Assembly (NCBI RefSeq): GCF_932294415.1
Contig: NC_065541.1
Span: 48,710,290-48,774,289, forward strand
Reading direction: 5' to 3'
DNA: 64,000 nt
DNA from: Quercus robur
Taxonomy: Eukaryota; Streptophyta; Magnoliopsida; Fagales; Fagaceae
Shown: positions 1-12,535 of the stretch, piece by piece
Layout of the letters: every line of letters starts with the position of its first letter
How positions within the stretch are numbered: the first letter of the stretch is position 1
The notes under the pieces: model-generated
What the model was told of the DNA's origin: nothing
Database searches by the model: none
What the model saw: only the letters and a program-made list of their open reading frames with translations
Translations under genes and position numbers: made by a program

Positions 1-21
1 TAGAAATCGTGTCCCTACAAT

Positions 22-39
22 TGGCGCCGTCTGTGGGAA
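22..39 (+). promoter_or_regulatory. Primer-binding site of the LTR element
   Basis: Two bases after the 5' LTR end, TGGCGCCGTC would pair with the 3' end of a plant tRNA-Asp (…GGCGCCA), the primer used by several Gypsy lineages. Only about ten bases match, so the tRNA identity is inferred. Confidence 0.6.
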
Positions 40-280
40 GGCTAGCGTGTTGGCGCGGCTGGCGGTGGAGTCAAGGCTGTATCTAGCAGAGGTCCGCGAA
101 GTTCCTCCATCTCCGGCGATATGTAGTTATCGCTTCGACATAAACTTCCGTTAGGGGCTACGCCCTACAGTGCCGATAACTCTAGGGGCTTCCGGTCTCA
201 AGCCGACTCTCCCCGTCCTGGTCTAGGGGCTAACCTTAGAAAAATAAATAAATACAGAGAAAAAATTACTTAAAATTACA

Positions 281-692
281 AGTTTTGGACAGAACCAAGG
301 CCTTGCATGGTCCTCGGACTCAAGCCTGTGGGGAAACCAAGTACTCAAAAGTTTTGGACAGAACCAAGGCCTTGCATGGTCCTCGGACTCAAGCCTGTGG
401 GGAAACCAAGTACTCAAAAGTTTTGGACAGAACCAAGGCCTTGCATGGTCCTCGGACTCAAGCCTGTGGGGAAACCAAGTACTCAAAAGTTTTGGACAGA
501 ACCAAGGCCTTGCATGGTCCTCGGACTCAAGCCTGTGGGGAAACCAAGTACTCAAAAGTTTTGGACAGAACCAAGGCCTTGCATGGTCCTCGGACTCAAG
601 CCTGTGGGGAAACCAAGTACTCAAAAGTTTTGGACAGACCCAAGGCCCTGCATGGTCCTCGGACTCAAGCCTATGGGGAAACCAAGTACTTA
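281..692 (+). repeat. Tandem array A: six copies of a 69-bp unit
   Basis: Unit starts lie at 282, 351, 420, 489, 558 and 627. The first five copies are almost identical; the sixth has a few changes (GACCC for GAACC, CTATG for CTGTG). Each unit contains TTTTGGACAGAACCAAGG and GGTCCTCGGACTCAAGCC. Because 69 is divisible by three, open frames run through on both strands, but the peptides look like no known protein and I do not treat them as genes. Confidence 0.97.
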
Positions 693-1974
693 TAATGAAA
701 AACTACATTACAAGGACCGATGCAATATAGAGCAATATGTCACCTGAAAAGCGATCGGGGTTCCCAACTGCTCAGTCAACTCCTCGGATAGGCTATTTCG
801 AGATTATCATTCTCGGACAATATTTTCGCACTTATTACAGAATGTTCAACCGTTATCTCGGTTAGTTTCCTAAGTTTTAACTTACTATGAATTGTTATTA
901 TTATGCCTGGTAGTGTCGGTAAATTAGAATTAGTTGGATTGTGTTTCAAGGGTTTTTGCTTTAAATATTGCTGAGGAGAAACACACACATAAAGCACACC
1001 CATTCACAAAGTGGTGCTGCCAAAAGAACAGTATTCAAAACAAGTAAATAAATTTCCATTTTTACTAAAACAAAGAAATAGTACAGCGTACAATGAAAAG
1101 CTGGAATTAGCTTATGTTAAAGTTCACTGTATAATTGAAAGGAAAGATACAAGAGAATAAGGTAAAGCCGAGGAAGTGGATCAGAGGAGAGGTTGGCTAC
1201 TGCTCCAAGACATAGCTCTTCCTCAATGCTTTTACATGCCCATAACTCACGCAGCAAAAGAAACCCAACTGGAGCCTTACACCGCTGAAGGAAAGGTGCA
1301 GGGAGCCGGAAGTTGAGGAGCTTTCATCAAAATTTTGCCTGCGACAGGGCAGAGGCGCTGATGGCGGAGAATCTTTCTTCTGACACGCCCAAATTCTGGC
1401 ATGAACAGAACCTGCTTCGGATTTTGACTAAAAGGGGGAGAAACACCCTTTCCCCTCTGTCGAAGCGGAGTATTCTCTTGAATTTATGCTTCTTGTGCCC
1501 GTACCTCACTACTTTGAGTCTCAGGAGGACACGGCGCCTCCGTGGCGGAAAGAGTTCCTTTTCCTCAACCCTCGCCTCAGACATGATATACTAAGGGAGG
1601 AAACTGAAGAACTTGTGCGAAGGTAAAACACCCTTCTCTCCTATTTATTTAAAAAGGTAAGGTGGTGGCATTTAATTCTCGCAGCGTCCTAAGGAACGCT
1701 ACAGACAAAATGACTCTAGCTCAACTTCCAACGCCACCTGCAACCATGGGATTAAAGGAGCTTCGTAAAGGCGCACCTCGAACACTGGGACGCCAAAAAG
1801 TACCGCGTGACCAAAGACTACAGAAATATCTCTTAACTTGAGGGCCTAGTGAATTCGCGGCCCAGGCCCGTTCTGCATGGGGGGCCCAGGGAATATGGCC
1901 CACGTCGAGGAATAGCCGTTTCCAAGGACAATCTCCTACTCGGCACCTCGTGAAATACCTGAGGAAAGGAAAAA

Positions 1975-2436
1975 AGTTTTGGACAGAACCAAGGCCTTGC
2001 ATGGTCCTCGGACTCAAACCTATGGGGAAACCAAGTACACAAAGTTTTGGACAGAACCAAGGCCTTGCATGGTCCTCGGACTCAAGCCTATGGGGAAACC
2101 AAGTACACAAAGTTTTGGACAGAACCAAGGCCTTGCATGGTCCTCGGAATCAAGCCTATGGGGAAACCAAGTACACAAAGTTTTGGACAGAACCAAGGCC
2201 TTGCATGGTCCTCGAACTCAAGCCTATGGGGAAACCAAGTACTCAAAAATTTTTGGACAGAACCAAGGCCTTGCATGGTCCTCGGACTCAAGCCTATGGG
2301 GAAACCAAGTACTCAAAAATTTTTTGGACAGAACCAAGGCCTTGCATGGTCCTCGAACTCAAGCCTATGGGGAAACCAAGTACACAAAGTTTTGGACAGA
2401 ACCAAAGCCTTGCATGGTCCTCGGACTCAAGCCTAT
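1975..2436 (+). repeat. Tandem array B: seven copies of the same 68-71 bp unit
   Basis: Starts lie at 1976, 2044, 2112, 2180, 2250, 2321 and 2389, giving spacings of 68, 68, 68, 70, 71 and 68. The unit is homologous to array A but has CTATGGGG for CTGTGGGG and mostly ACACAA for ACTCAAA at the joint. Length differences come from the T-run at the unit start. The last copy is truncated after the GACTCAAGCCTAT segment. Confidence 0.96.
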
Positions 2437-3000
2437 TGAGATGCTAATTACTCTGATGGGGAAAGTCCTCGGCTCAAATACTGTAAAATGTTAAGGCCAA
2501 TGAAAGCTTTAGGATGATGGCGAGACGCCTCACTATTTGGTAGCCCAAGGGGGCTATTCATTTTTTGCGGGTGATATGTCCTCGGATGACTACTTACTAC
2601 ACCGCATAAAGCACCCAGTTCTAATCTTGGCGTTGTTTTAGGTAAGTATCGATATTCACAGGTAAGCATTGTTGTGTCAAACAATTCTATTAAAGTTATA
2701 GTGATATCTTTTTATTAGCAAGTATTTTGGCCTTAGTTGTCGTTGATTCAAATGCTATATTATTATGCCGAGCAGCGCTTGCAAACTTGTAAAAACATAG
2801 AAACAGAACATGCAAAGTAAAATAACAATAATTTTTATTAATATGAAAAATTGTTACAACGTACAAAGAGGGGCTTAAACAAGCCTATACAAAAATGAAC
2901 TGCCGAAGCAGAGATAATATCAGCAATACAGATAAGTAAACAGCCAGGTGTCTTTTAAACTCGTCTTCAAAGTCTCCTTAATCTCTGCCTCAGCATTGCT

Positions 3001-3270
3001 CATATTGAGAGAAGAACCTTTTTTAGGAAAAGTTGAAGGAGAAGGAAGAAGAGGGTGAAGGAGAAGGAAGAAGAGGGTGAAGGACAAGGAAGAAGAGGAT
3101 GGAGGAGATGAATGAGAAAGATGGAGGACATGAGTAAAAGAAGGAGGAGAAGAAGAGAGAGGAGATGAAAAGAAAGAGAAAGGAGCAAAAGAGGGAGAAG
3201 GAAAAGCACCAGGATGGATCTGGTGGTGGAAAGAAGAAGAAAGAGAGGCAAAAGGGGGCGCCAGTGAACG
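3001..3270 (+). repeat. Purine-rich tract inside the LTR element
   Basis: A nearly pure GA stretch built from GAAGGAGAAGGAAGAAGAGG-like units. It is low-complexity DNA; open frames on the minus strand (Leu/Phe/Ser-rich) are a by-product. Confidence 0.8.
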
Positions 3271-4006
3271 AAGAGAGGAAGAAGCAGGGGCACTTGGTCC
3301 CTGCCCCAGTCCTGACTCCTAACACGCTGGCGCCATGTTAGATATGCTCGTGAAAGAGCGGGTGGTACTGATGATGTGCTTCCTCGGCTCAGTCACGCCG
3401 AAAGTGTGACGTGACGAGTCCCTGCTTCGGATTTTGGCTAAAAGGAAGGCGAGACAAATCTTGAGTCTCCGCCATCCTTGCCCTGACCGAGCCATTCCGA
3501 GCTTCACTGGAACATGGTGTTTTTGGGAATGGAATGGTTTCTTCATGGCTTACTACTATGGTGAGCGTATTATCGGATAAGGTATAACCAGAGGGGAGAA
3601 GTGAACTCTGGGAGGAATCTGAGGGATTCAGGTATGAGAGAATTAGCTTTTGTCTTCTCTCTTTATATAGGGGACGACGAAAAGGGTACATAACACGTTC
3701 AGATCTCCAGGGAAATCTGCAAATAAGAATACGCCCGTTACGTTCCCCCATGCCATCAATAACCGTTACATCTGGGAGATCTCGTAAAGGGAAGATATTA
3801 AAGACGCGCTTCGGATAACTAAACGGCATAAGGGCATCGTGCGCAAATTAAGGGGAATATCTCGTGGACCGGTACACTCCCTGGGCAGATGAAGAGTCGC
3901 TAGCGTCAGTCAAGGGCTGAAATAAATGAGCCACAATAAAGGCTCGGTATTACCAAAACCCACCTTTCCAACCAAGATGTTGGACAGCAGGGTTTTGAGG
4001 GGCTAT

Positions 4007-4765
4007 TGTGGGGCCCAATAATTTATGGGCCCGGCCCGCTTGCTCATGGGGAGTCCACAGGCCCAAGCCGAAGAAGGCCATGGCCCAAGCTCAAAAATAA
4101 GAAGCACAAAAGGGCCCGGGGATATGGCCGAGGACAGCTTAGTCCTCGGCAGACCCAAAGTTTCATTGATGAAAGTGGTATACGAGCAAACTTTAAAGAT
4201 CAAAAAATATCTCAGGGAAGTTGTCCTTAATACCCTTCACTGATAAGACTCTGCACCTAACAGAACCAGATTCTTAGGCTTTATTAACCATCCCCAACAA
4301 TTCTGGGATTAGACTGACGGGACAAATATCAGTCTTGTAAAAGTTGACCCTACACGTGGACGAAGGACAACGAACGTAGGCTAGTATAAAAGAGAAAGCA
4401 AGTAATCTGGGGGGGGGGGGGGGGATCCCATCTCGCCTGAGAGAAAAAACTCCAGGGATGAGAATGCCCGGATAATATATGTACGCCACCACAAAAAACC
4501 CCACCGCCGGGTAACCGGGAAAGGCATTAGTGCTCCTCGGACAGGATCCGAGGAGTCCAATCCTTCAGGTTATGAAGTTGTAGGGCTTGGATATCCAGAC
4601 TGAAGTCCTTTCTTACCTGAGTTCCCCTAAGATCCGGCCTGGACCAACGCCCCGTGACCAAAACGATAGCCTTTTAAGCCCACTCTCTACAAATCGTATT
4701 GTGAGGGATCTATCATGTACGAGCCCAACATCATTATTGGGCCGTCTAGAAATCGTGTCCCTACA
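4007..4765 (+). mobile_element. 3' LTR of the LARD-like element
   Basis: 759 bp, starting TGTGGGGCCCAATAATT and ending AATCGTGTCCCTACA. A TATA box (TATAAAAG) at 4385-4392 would drive the element transcript. A run of 16 G lies at 4409-4424. CTCCTCGGACAGGATCCGAG (from 4532) forms an imperfect inverted repeat. The flank after the LTR begins ACACT; the matching duplicate would lie left of the window. Confidence 0.85.
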
Positions 4766-4873
4766 ACACTTTAATTAAAATTTTAAATTATGAATTTTAA
4801 TTATAAAATAACATAAAATTTTGGAAACCTACCCTTAAGCAAAGAGCAGGTTAGTATATAACATTTTTAATAT

Positions 4874-5520
4874 TGTATGGCACCCAGACCCCCAGGCCCA
4901 TTTGGGCCTTGGGCTCCGGCCCAACAATATGGCCCATGACACCAACCTCTTTTTGCCTGAGGCCCGGGCCCTAGGCCCACAAGGACCATAGGCCCAGGTC
5001 TCATGCCACCTCAAAGCCCATTGAGCGAATGGTCTTAATTAGTACGCATCATGCTTCATCACCCGGACCACGCCTGGTGAACCATTTACCGAACATTAAG
5101 ATGACTGCTCGGGTTTACCGCTTCTCAGCTGCCCGGTAGTGCCTTGGGGAATATCGCTGCTGAGCAGCTCTACTTAGGTGGGAACCAGTTCCAATGCTAC
5201 TCTTACCACACCCCACTCCCAACTAAACACCCACTTAAGGTTAACGACATTGGACCTCCTTTCCCACTACCCATGAAAGTAATCATAACTCACCACTAAT
5301 TTTTGGCTATAAATATGAGAAGCTAAGGAAGAAAAGAGGTAGTTGGAAAAGTTCTAAAAGAGACTAAGAGTGGAAGAAGTGAGAATTAAGCTCGTGTGGT
5401 GATAGGAGGGAGAGACAATTCCGTTGGGTCTTTGTATAAGGAACTACCCAAGATAGGAAATCTGAAGTCCACGTTATAAATAGATTGTGAGCCCAAGTAA
5501 GGGTTGGCCCATTAGCCTCA
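4874..5520 (+). mobile_element. Truncated LTR retrotransposon: one LTR plus start of PBS
   Basis: Starts TGTATGGCACCCAGACC and ends ATTAGCCTCA, followed by CTTTTGGCGC, the beginning of a TGGCGCC-type primer site, cut off at 5531 by an A/TA tract. A TATA box TATAAATA lies at 5308-5315. GGCCC-rich 5' end resembles the LTRs at 4007 and 31967, so it is probably a relative of those families. No coding part is left. Confidence 0.65.
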
Positions 5521-5530
5521 CTTTTGGCGC

Positions 5531-5535
5531 AAAAA

Positions 5536-5582
<47 letters not shown>
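5531..5582. repeat. A14 followed by (TA)n microsatellite
   Basis: Fourteen A followed by about 19 TA units; it sits exactly where the preceding LTR element is truncated. Confidence 0.95.
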
Positions 5583-5587
<5 letters not shown>

Positions 5588-6994
5588 AATTAATTAGAGG
5601 TGAAAGCCACCTGTTAATTCAAAAGAATAAAAATTCCACCGTTGATTTAAAAAAAAAAACAAAAACAAAACCGTTGTTTTATTTGAAAAATACGTTGATA
5701 AAAAGAAAAAAAAAATTTGATTCAACAAAACAAACAAAAGAAGAAGAAGAAAAAGAAACACACAATAGCAGCAACAACAAACAAACTGAAACTAATAACC
5801 AAGAAAAAACAAAAAACCAAAGGTGAAAAACAATTAATGAAAAAAAAAGGCCAAAAGAAGAAAACTATGCGTAGGGAGCTCACGCCTCACAAGGATTTTT
5901 TGGTCTGGAATTTTTGTTCTTGTTTTCTTTTTAGTTTGCTCTTCAATTTGGAGAAAAAAAAAAATTTAATAGGCATGGAGAAAAAACACTCGGGTCTCAC
6001 TAGTTTTCCTCCTACAAATTTATCCAACCAAACACCCTAATAAATTTCTTTCCCTCCCTATTTTCTCTACATTTTTTTCCCCTCCATTTCTATCATTTCT
6101 AAAATCCACTCAACCAAATAAACCCTAAGTTCTAATGGTATTATTTGTATTTTGTAGTACTCCAAAGTATGTAGTTCAAAATCCTACTTCCACTTTCCCT
6201 AGTATTTACCTATATTAAGCCAAAAAAAAAAGTCCTAATCTCCTAGCTAATTAAATAAAAATGTCTTTAGCAAGGGGTGGAGTAAAAAAAAATAATTGAC
6301 AAGTAAAGTTAAATATTCCAATAATATAAATTCTCTCTCTCACACACTCACACGGTATATATAACATACTTTATTTATAATTTGTAATTATATATATTAT
6401 ATATTTAAAATCTAAACTAAGAGAAAATTTAATTAAATTTCAGTTGTTGGAAAATTTTGTAACATGTGTCTTGCCTAACTTATTAAATTTTTGTGCCAAA
6501 GTATGAAAACCGAAGAGACACAATTGCCAATACTTCTGCACCTCTTTTCCAAGAGATATATGATTCGGTATCCGAATTGACTAAAGGAAAGTGAAGAGGC
6601 GGCTACTCCTCCAACCCACGGGAAGCCACTTCTTTATGCGCTACATAAAAACCAAAGAGACACAATAAGTCAATAATCATAAGGCAAGTCCACATTCCTT
6701 CCATTTTCATATTTCTAAACACAATACTCATAAGAGATCTCTTTTTGCTCATATGCGTTTAGAATCTAATACTTTTTTTTACTATTCCCCCTAAACAGTA
6801 GTTGATCAAAAGATCAGGCTATGATACGATATATTGATACTCCAAGGAAACAACATGATTTAAAGGTAGTACAGGCGTTGACCAAAAGAGAAAGGCTTCA
6901 TATTTTCATGCCAAATACTCTAATACCTTATGTTTCATGTACTAGAAGTTATTACTTTTATTCTATTTCATACTTGGTTGGACTTTCTCCAAGG
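5583..6994. other. No gene seen (AT-rich intergenic)
   Basis: A-rich and T-rich tracts and a CT-rich stretch (6040-6130). The open frame at 5717-6040 is lysine-rich low complexity. A short direct repeat containing AGAGACACAAT occurs near 6510 and 6655. Nothing here supports a gene. Confidence 0.6.
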
Positions 6995-9900
6995 TTTTTT
7001 TTTTTTTTTTTTTTTGAGAAACCCCTAAGTAGGGAATATTATTAAGAAATGAACTGAAGATCAACATTGTAGACATCGACCATGTTTGGAGGAACAAACT
7101 CCATCCAAACATCTAAAGGATTAGACATGGCTCTTCTGGCCAATTTGTGGGCCAGACCATTACCTTGCCTTCTAACATGCTGAAAAGAAATACAACTAAA
7201 AAAAGAGCAAAGGAACTTGATGTCATGTAGAATATGCCCAAACTTAGGTTGAGCCATAATATTGCCATTGATGGAGTTAATAATGATTTCTGAGTCACCT
7301 TCAACAATCACACTGTGGAAACCCAACTCTCTTGTAAACCAGAGAGCTCGACGCGCTGCTAGCACTTCCACCATCTCTACCGAAGCAGGCAGCGGAATCT
7401 GTTGTGACAGAGCAGCCATAGCTAATCCATTTTCATTACGGATTATAATATCCAAACCAGCAATATTTTCTTCAGCAAAAAGTGCGTCGTTGAAGTTGAT
7501 TTTGAGCAGACCCGACGGAGGAGGGTGCCACCTTACAAATCTGGCTGTTCTAGGGATCTTCTCATGCGTGGGCCGGAGTTGGTTATACTCCTGGAGAGCT
7601 TCTTGCGCCAAGGAGCTAATCTGGTCTAAAGGAGCCGTGACTTCCTGCATGCGCAACTTGTTTCTACACATCCAAATTAAGGATGACATCCAAGCAAATA
7701 GAGGAAAGCGGGACCAGTCCTGTTGAGTGAACTTAATAACTTCCAGAAAGCTTGAAACCGAGTTGGTGGCTTCTATTAAATCAGCAAAATTGACCAGCCA
7801 AACCGTGGCTAACTGAGGGCATGTCCAGAGGGCATGTAGTGAATCTTCAGGACCCGTATTGCATTGAAGGCACGAGCTCTCTGTTAGTAGCTTACGGCAA
7901 AAAAGGTTCACTCTTGAGGGTAATGAATCATTTCCAGCACGCCGCATGAGAAGACGGATCCTGTTTGGTACCTTCACCTGCCAAATTTTTTTCCATGTAG
8001 ACTTCGCATCACCTGTAGAGGTTGAATTAAGGTCCCGTTCACTTATGTGTTCCGTTTCCATAAGTAACTTGTGGCCTGACTTCACAATGTAGACCCCGTC
8101 ATGGTTTCTTGGCCAGAATATCTTGTCCCTTCTGTTAGAAAAGCTCAGTGGAATAGCTTTAATAACAGCCGCCTCCCTTGGCAAGAAAATTCTGTCAACT
8201 TCAGTATCTCTCCAACAGCATCAGTATTGATCAATCAGCGAAGCCACCAACGCATCTAGATTATTGTCTAAAATGGGAGAGCTAACTCTACCATTCTCAA
8301 CTGTTGGCAGCCAACTGTCTTGGTAGATTCAGACTAAAGAACCATCACCAATCCTCCATCTCATACCCCTCAAGATGACTTCACGTCCTTTTATAATGCT
8401 TCTCCAAGCATAGGATCCATTTTTCACCTTGGCTTCAAAAATTGATCCATGAGGGAAAATTTTGCCTTAAAGAATCTGAAAAATAGAGAGTCCTCCTCAG
8501 TGGCCAATCTCCAGACTTGTTTGGCTAATAACGCATCATTAAATTTTTGTAGATCCCTAAAACCCATATCGCCTTCAATTTTTGCTCTACACAACTTACT
8601 CCATTTAACCCAATGTACCTTCCTCCTTTCACCCCTTTGGCCCCACCAAAATTTACAGATCATAATCTCAATCTCATTGCATAAAATGCTGGGGAGTTTA
8701 AAGCAACTCATAGAAAATGCTAGGATTGCTTGGATCACAGCTTTCAAAAGAATCTCCCTTCCGACTTGGGATAGGAGTTTCTCCTTCCAACCTTTAATTT
8801 TAGCCCACACCTGCTCCTTTATGTATTGAAAGCTAGCCTTCTTTCTATGACCCACAAAAGAGGGAAGACCTAAATACTTCTTATGTTGCTTGACCTCCGG
8901 AACACCTAGCAGTGAAATAATAGCCTCTTGTAAACTTTGGTGAACATTTTTACCAAAAAATAGCGTAGTTTTGTCTCTATTCAGTTGCTGCCCAGATGCC
9001 CTTTCATAAGTCAAGAGGATGTCTTGAATATGCTGACATTCTTGGATAGAGGCCCTGTAGAAGAGAAGATTGTCATCTGCAAAAAACAAGTGCGTTAGTC
9101 TTGGCCCATTTCTACAAATGGAGATGCCCCTAATATCACCAGCTATCACAACTTGATTCAATAATCCATGGAGACCTTCAGTACAAAGGATAAAGAGATA
9201 AGGTGAGAGGGGATCACCCTGTCTAATACCTCTACTCGGGTGGATGGTACTTGTATGTTCCCCATTAATCAAAATAGAGTAGGAAACAGTAGTAATGCAC
9301 TCCATCATCAAAGCCACCCACTTCTCATGAAAACCCATCTTCCTTAATAGCCTTTCCATAAAGCCCCATTCCACTCGATCATAAGCTTTACTCATGTCGA
9401 GTTTAAGGGCCATAAATATATTATCAGTAATAACCTTCCTTGCCTGGAAGGAACTTTGATTTTCAGAAACAAGTTAGGGCAACACCTTTTTTAATCGGTT
9501 GGCTAGAACTATAGACATCAATTTGTAAATGACATTACATAAGCTACTTGGTCTAAATTCAGAAATAAACTCAGGACTCTTCACTTTAGGGATAAGGGTC
9601 ACAAAAGTATGATTAAGATCATGAGGGATATGGCAATTATTAAGACAATCAAGCACAGCAAAAGTAACATCCACACCCACCACAGACCAAAAAGATTGGA
9701 AGAAAATGGGAGGCATACCATCCGGGCTCGGAGCCGTTAAAGGTTCCATGTTTTTTAATGCAAGATCAACTTCCTCCCTCGTGAAAACTTTAATAAGCTC
9801 CTGGTTCATGTCCGTTGTCACTTTAGGTTCTACTGCTTCCAAAACCTTGTGCATATCAGTGGGGTGTGATGAAGTGAACAACGATTCATAGAACCTGATT

Positions 9901-10200
9901 ACAATCTCTGCAACTTGACTGTTTGTGGTGCACCACTCGTTATCACTATTCTTCAATCCCTTAATTCTATTTCATCTGTATCCATGCGAAGCCCTGTTGT
10001 GAAAATACTGGGTGTTTCGATCAGTAGATTTGGGAAATAAGGATCGAGCCCTCTGTTGCCACATCAAGTTTTCTTTTTCTAACAGCTCATTCACCTCTAG
10101 CTGTATGACCCTCACAGTGACTGTATCGGCCCCAGTAACTGCTACCCATTTCTCCAAGGTAATAATTTGTTTGAATCCTTGCTGCATTGTTCTCCTCTAG
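6995..10200 (-). pseudogene. L1-type LINE, 5'-truncated, decayed ORF2 (RT + zf-RVT + RNase H)
   Basis: On the minus strand a reverse transcriptase reads from about 10187 down to 8424, then after a one-base frameshift to 7042. Seen in order: the W-QR-R / DRNT-FH linker region (10187-9972), RT palm with [13 protein letters not shown] and [11 protein letters not shown], the catalytic box FFADD (F for Y), a zf-RVT-like Cys region (CLQCNTGPEDSLHALWTC) and a C-terminal plant RNase H (VEGDSEIIINSING; GNGLAHKLAR). In-frame stops break it: TGA where an Arg codon is expected (about 9970), TAA after VLP (9474), and two TGA between 8330 and 8220. The frameshift is near 8450. The endonuclease half is missing. 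A run of 21 T at 6995-7015 is the poly(A) tail seen from the plus strand. It is dead, and cannot move by itself. Confidence 0.93.
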
Positions 10201-12535
10201 CTGTTAATCCGACCTTACAATGGGTAAATAGTTTTTATTTTATTTTATTTTATTAAAAGATAGAAAAAATTGGTAAATAGTTGAATGCATAAGTATTCAA
10301 GCCTTCCAAATTTTAGTTAATTTTTTTGTTTAAGACATGCTTTGCTTAGCTATTAAGATACATATTTCATAATTTGTAATAATTTTTCTATTAATATACA
10401 TTATATTTCATAGCTGGGAAACTAAAATATATATATATATATATATAACCGAAACTTTTGATTTAGCCTTTGACCTTTTTTAGAGTTCCCACATTTTTAT
10501 AAATCAGCATTATTTAAATAAAAAAAATTAATAAGAAATTAAAAAAAAAAAAAAAAAAAAACTCTCCTTCTCCCTAAAAACAAAACCCGATCAAACGCAA
10601 ACTCAGCTGAAGTCCCCCAAAACAAAACCCCCGATCAAAAACGCTCTTTCTAACATAGTCCCATCTTTTTCTTCTTCTTCTTCTTTTTTTATGCTTTTAT
10701 TTTAGTAGTTGTTCCCGATACTTTTTCTCCTTTGCTCTCATTGATTTGGTTGAGTGTTGGATAGATTTTTCATTCTTTTATATTTGTCTGAGTTCATCTA
10801 CTTCTACCTGAGTAAAGATGTTTTTTCTCCCATAAATTTTACTTTGATGTGAAAATTCTACTTCCTTCTTTTATATAATGTGTAGATGAACCATAGTCTA
10901 TTTCTTGGTCATCTAGGTGCTCGATAAAAGGCCTCTAAGAGATACTGATGTTACCTACCAAGGTCTCTAATATTGTCCTTGGAAAACCCATATTCTGGAA
11001 GTCCCATTTGTCTGCTAAACAATAAGCAATAAATTACACTCTAAAAGTGATATTATCCTGCAGGTACTAATGCTTTTATTATTAATTTTTTTTTTGAGAA
11101 AGTAATGCTTTTATAAAATTGATTCTTCACACTCTTTAGATATCCACGATCCATCTCTCCCTATTTCAAAATCTTTCATGGTTACTTTTTTGTAGGACTT
11201 ATCTATGTGAATACTTGACATTTTGAAATAATTCAATTCATTTTGTATATAAGGTGAAAAAAAAGGATTCCATATCCATGGAATGCAATTTACAGCACGA
11301 AAGTTTCGTTGTTTCACTTCCTGCTAACTAATGCTTATGAATATAGGGTATTATAGTTGGGAATGGTGGGGAAGGAATAAGATGTGTGCGTATGTAATTT
11401 CACTCTCTCTTACTCCTTCTAACATAAGCACTGACAATCCTTTTAATTTGATAATTGGGAGCTATAAGTGAAACAGTAAATGAAACAAAGTCATCTCAGA
11501 TTGCAAGAGTAATTTATATAGCAAACCAAAGATCCCCTCAAATTGCAAACCAACTGCTCCTTGCAGAGTAATTATTAAGCATTAGTCATGGGAGGAATTT
11601 CTGTAGGATCATATCTCCAAAAAGATTATTTTATGTGGCCCACATTTGAGTGAAGATGAAACTTATGTCTTAAATTTTCTTATTTTTTATCTTGAGTTTC
11701 TTATTTGCAAAAATTATATGTTAGATGTAACACCTTATAGGTAACTCTTAAATGGTCAAACCCTTTTGATTAATAAATATTATGAAGTTACAACTTTTAA
11801 GCTACTTGATGGAAGGAAAGTTATAGAAATTTCCATCTCAGCCTCTCTATCCAATCAACATCGAAACTCCACCTTTAGTTTTGCGCGCTCCTCCGTCTTC
11901 TATTTCTAGACCGTTTCTCTTTATCTTTTTCTTCTTCTTCTCGCGAAAACTAGACCAAACCCCTCTATTTCTTTCGTGTGTACTGTGTAGCGTGTTTCTA
12001 TTGTTTTTAACTTTATTTGGTGTCTTTTTGTTAAGTATGCTGTGTGCGTACAGCTATTTGACATGCCCAATTGATTTGATGGCACAGTTGAACCTTAATT
12101 CAAATTTTGTAGAGTACCACCTTAACAATCTGCCAAACATGAAAACAAGTGCTTTCGTTTTTTTTTTCTTATTACTGTACTAACAGAAACATGTGGAGGA
12201 GTTTAAAAGAAGGAAAATAAATAAAAATAAAAAACTCTAAAAGGTAGAGGAGAAAAGTGAATGAGAATAAAATAAGGTAAAAAAAAAAACCCTTAGTAGG
12301 ATATTTATTCAGAGCAAAAAAATATAAATGATCCTAATACAAAAAATTTAACTATTTAACCTCAAGAAATTAATGTTGTCAGTCATAAATTTTTTTTCTT
12401 TATATTTGTTTATTATTTATTATGTTATTACTATTTACCAATCATAATTATTATCACATCAATTTACAGAATGTTATGTTATAAAATTTGTAGTATTTTT
12501 AGCATTTTGTAGAATATTTAGTTTAGTATAGTATA
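10201..12535. other. No gene recognised; AT-rich with a leader-like CT-rich stretch
   Basis: 10560-10720 and 11880-11960 are C/T-rich stretches resembling plant 5' leaders, but no conserved coding exon follows either. The open frame at 11881-12183 is hydrophobic and low complexity. It may be decayed transposon or pseudogene sequence; I cannot assign it. Confidence 0.5.
11068..11114 (-). mobile_element. Minimal poly(A) retroposon scar with 12-bp target duplication
   Basis: TAATGCTTTTAT occurs at 11068-11079 and again at 11103-11114. Between them are 23 bases which on the minus strand read CTTTCTC then ten A then TTAATA. This is what an extremely 5'-truncated LINE or SINE insertion leaves. Confidence 0.75.

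Larger units (their letters stand above)
1..4765 (+). mobile_element. Non-coding LTR retrotransposon (LARD-like), 5' LTR cut by window edge
   Basis: The first 19 bases repeat the last 19 bases of an LTR that ends at 4765, so the window opens in the tail of the 5' LTR. Directly after it comes TTGGCGCCGTCTGTGGGAA, the usual start of the internal region in plant Gypsy-type elements. The internal part (20-4006) has no gag, protease, RT or integrase reading frame; the open frames there are products of in-frame tandem repeats. It therefore looks like a large non-autonomous derivative mobilised by a relative. Just before the 3' LTR there is a purine-rich stretch (TTTTGAGGGGCTAT, 3993-4006), a plausible polypurine tract. 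Its repeats and LTR share a CCTCGGAC word with two solo LTRs further on (12536 and 31967). LTR ends TGT...ACA are seen; superfamily assignment is inference. Confidence 0.82.

Noticed and set aside
223..747. Overlapping open frames of 130-170 aa on both strands through the tandem arrays (also 1721-2494)
   Set aside because: They exist because the unit length is a multiple of three or nearly so; peptides simply repeat and match no protein family.
3000..3325. Leu/Phe/Ser-rich membrane-like open frames on the minus strand
   Set aside because: Direct translation of a GA-rich low-complexity tract in an LTR element.
6502..6674. Near-direct repeat with AGAGACACAAT as an insertion site
   Set aside because: The segment between lacks a tail or inverted ends; similarity is short and imperfect.
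10190..10260. Target duplication for the 6995-10200 LINE
   Set aside because: GGTTGGACTTTCTCCAAGG, which lies beyond the tail, has no match near the 5' side.
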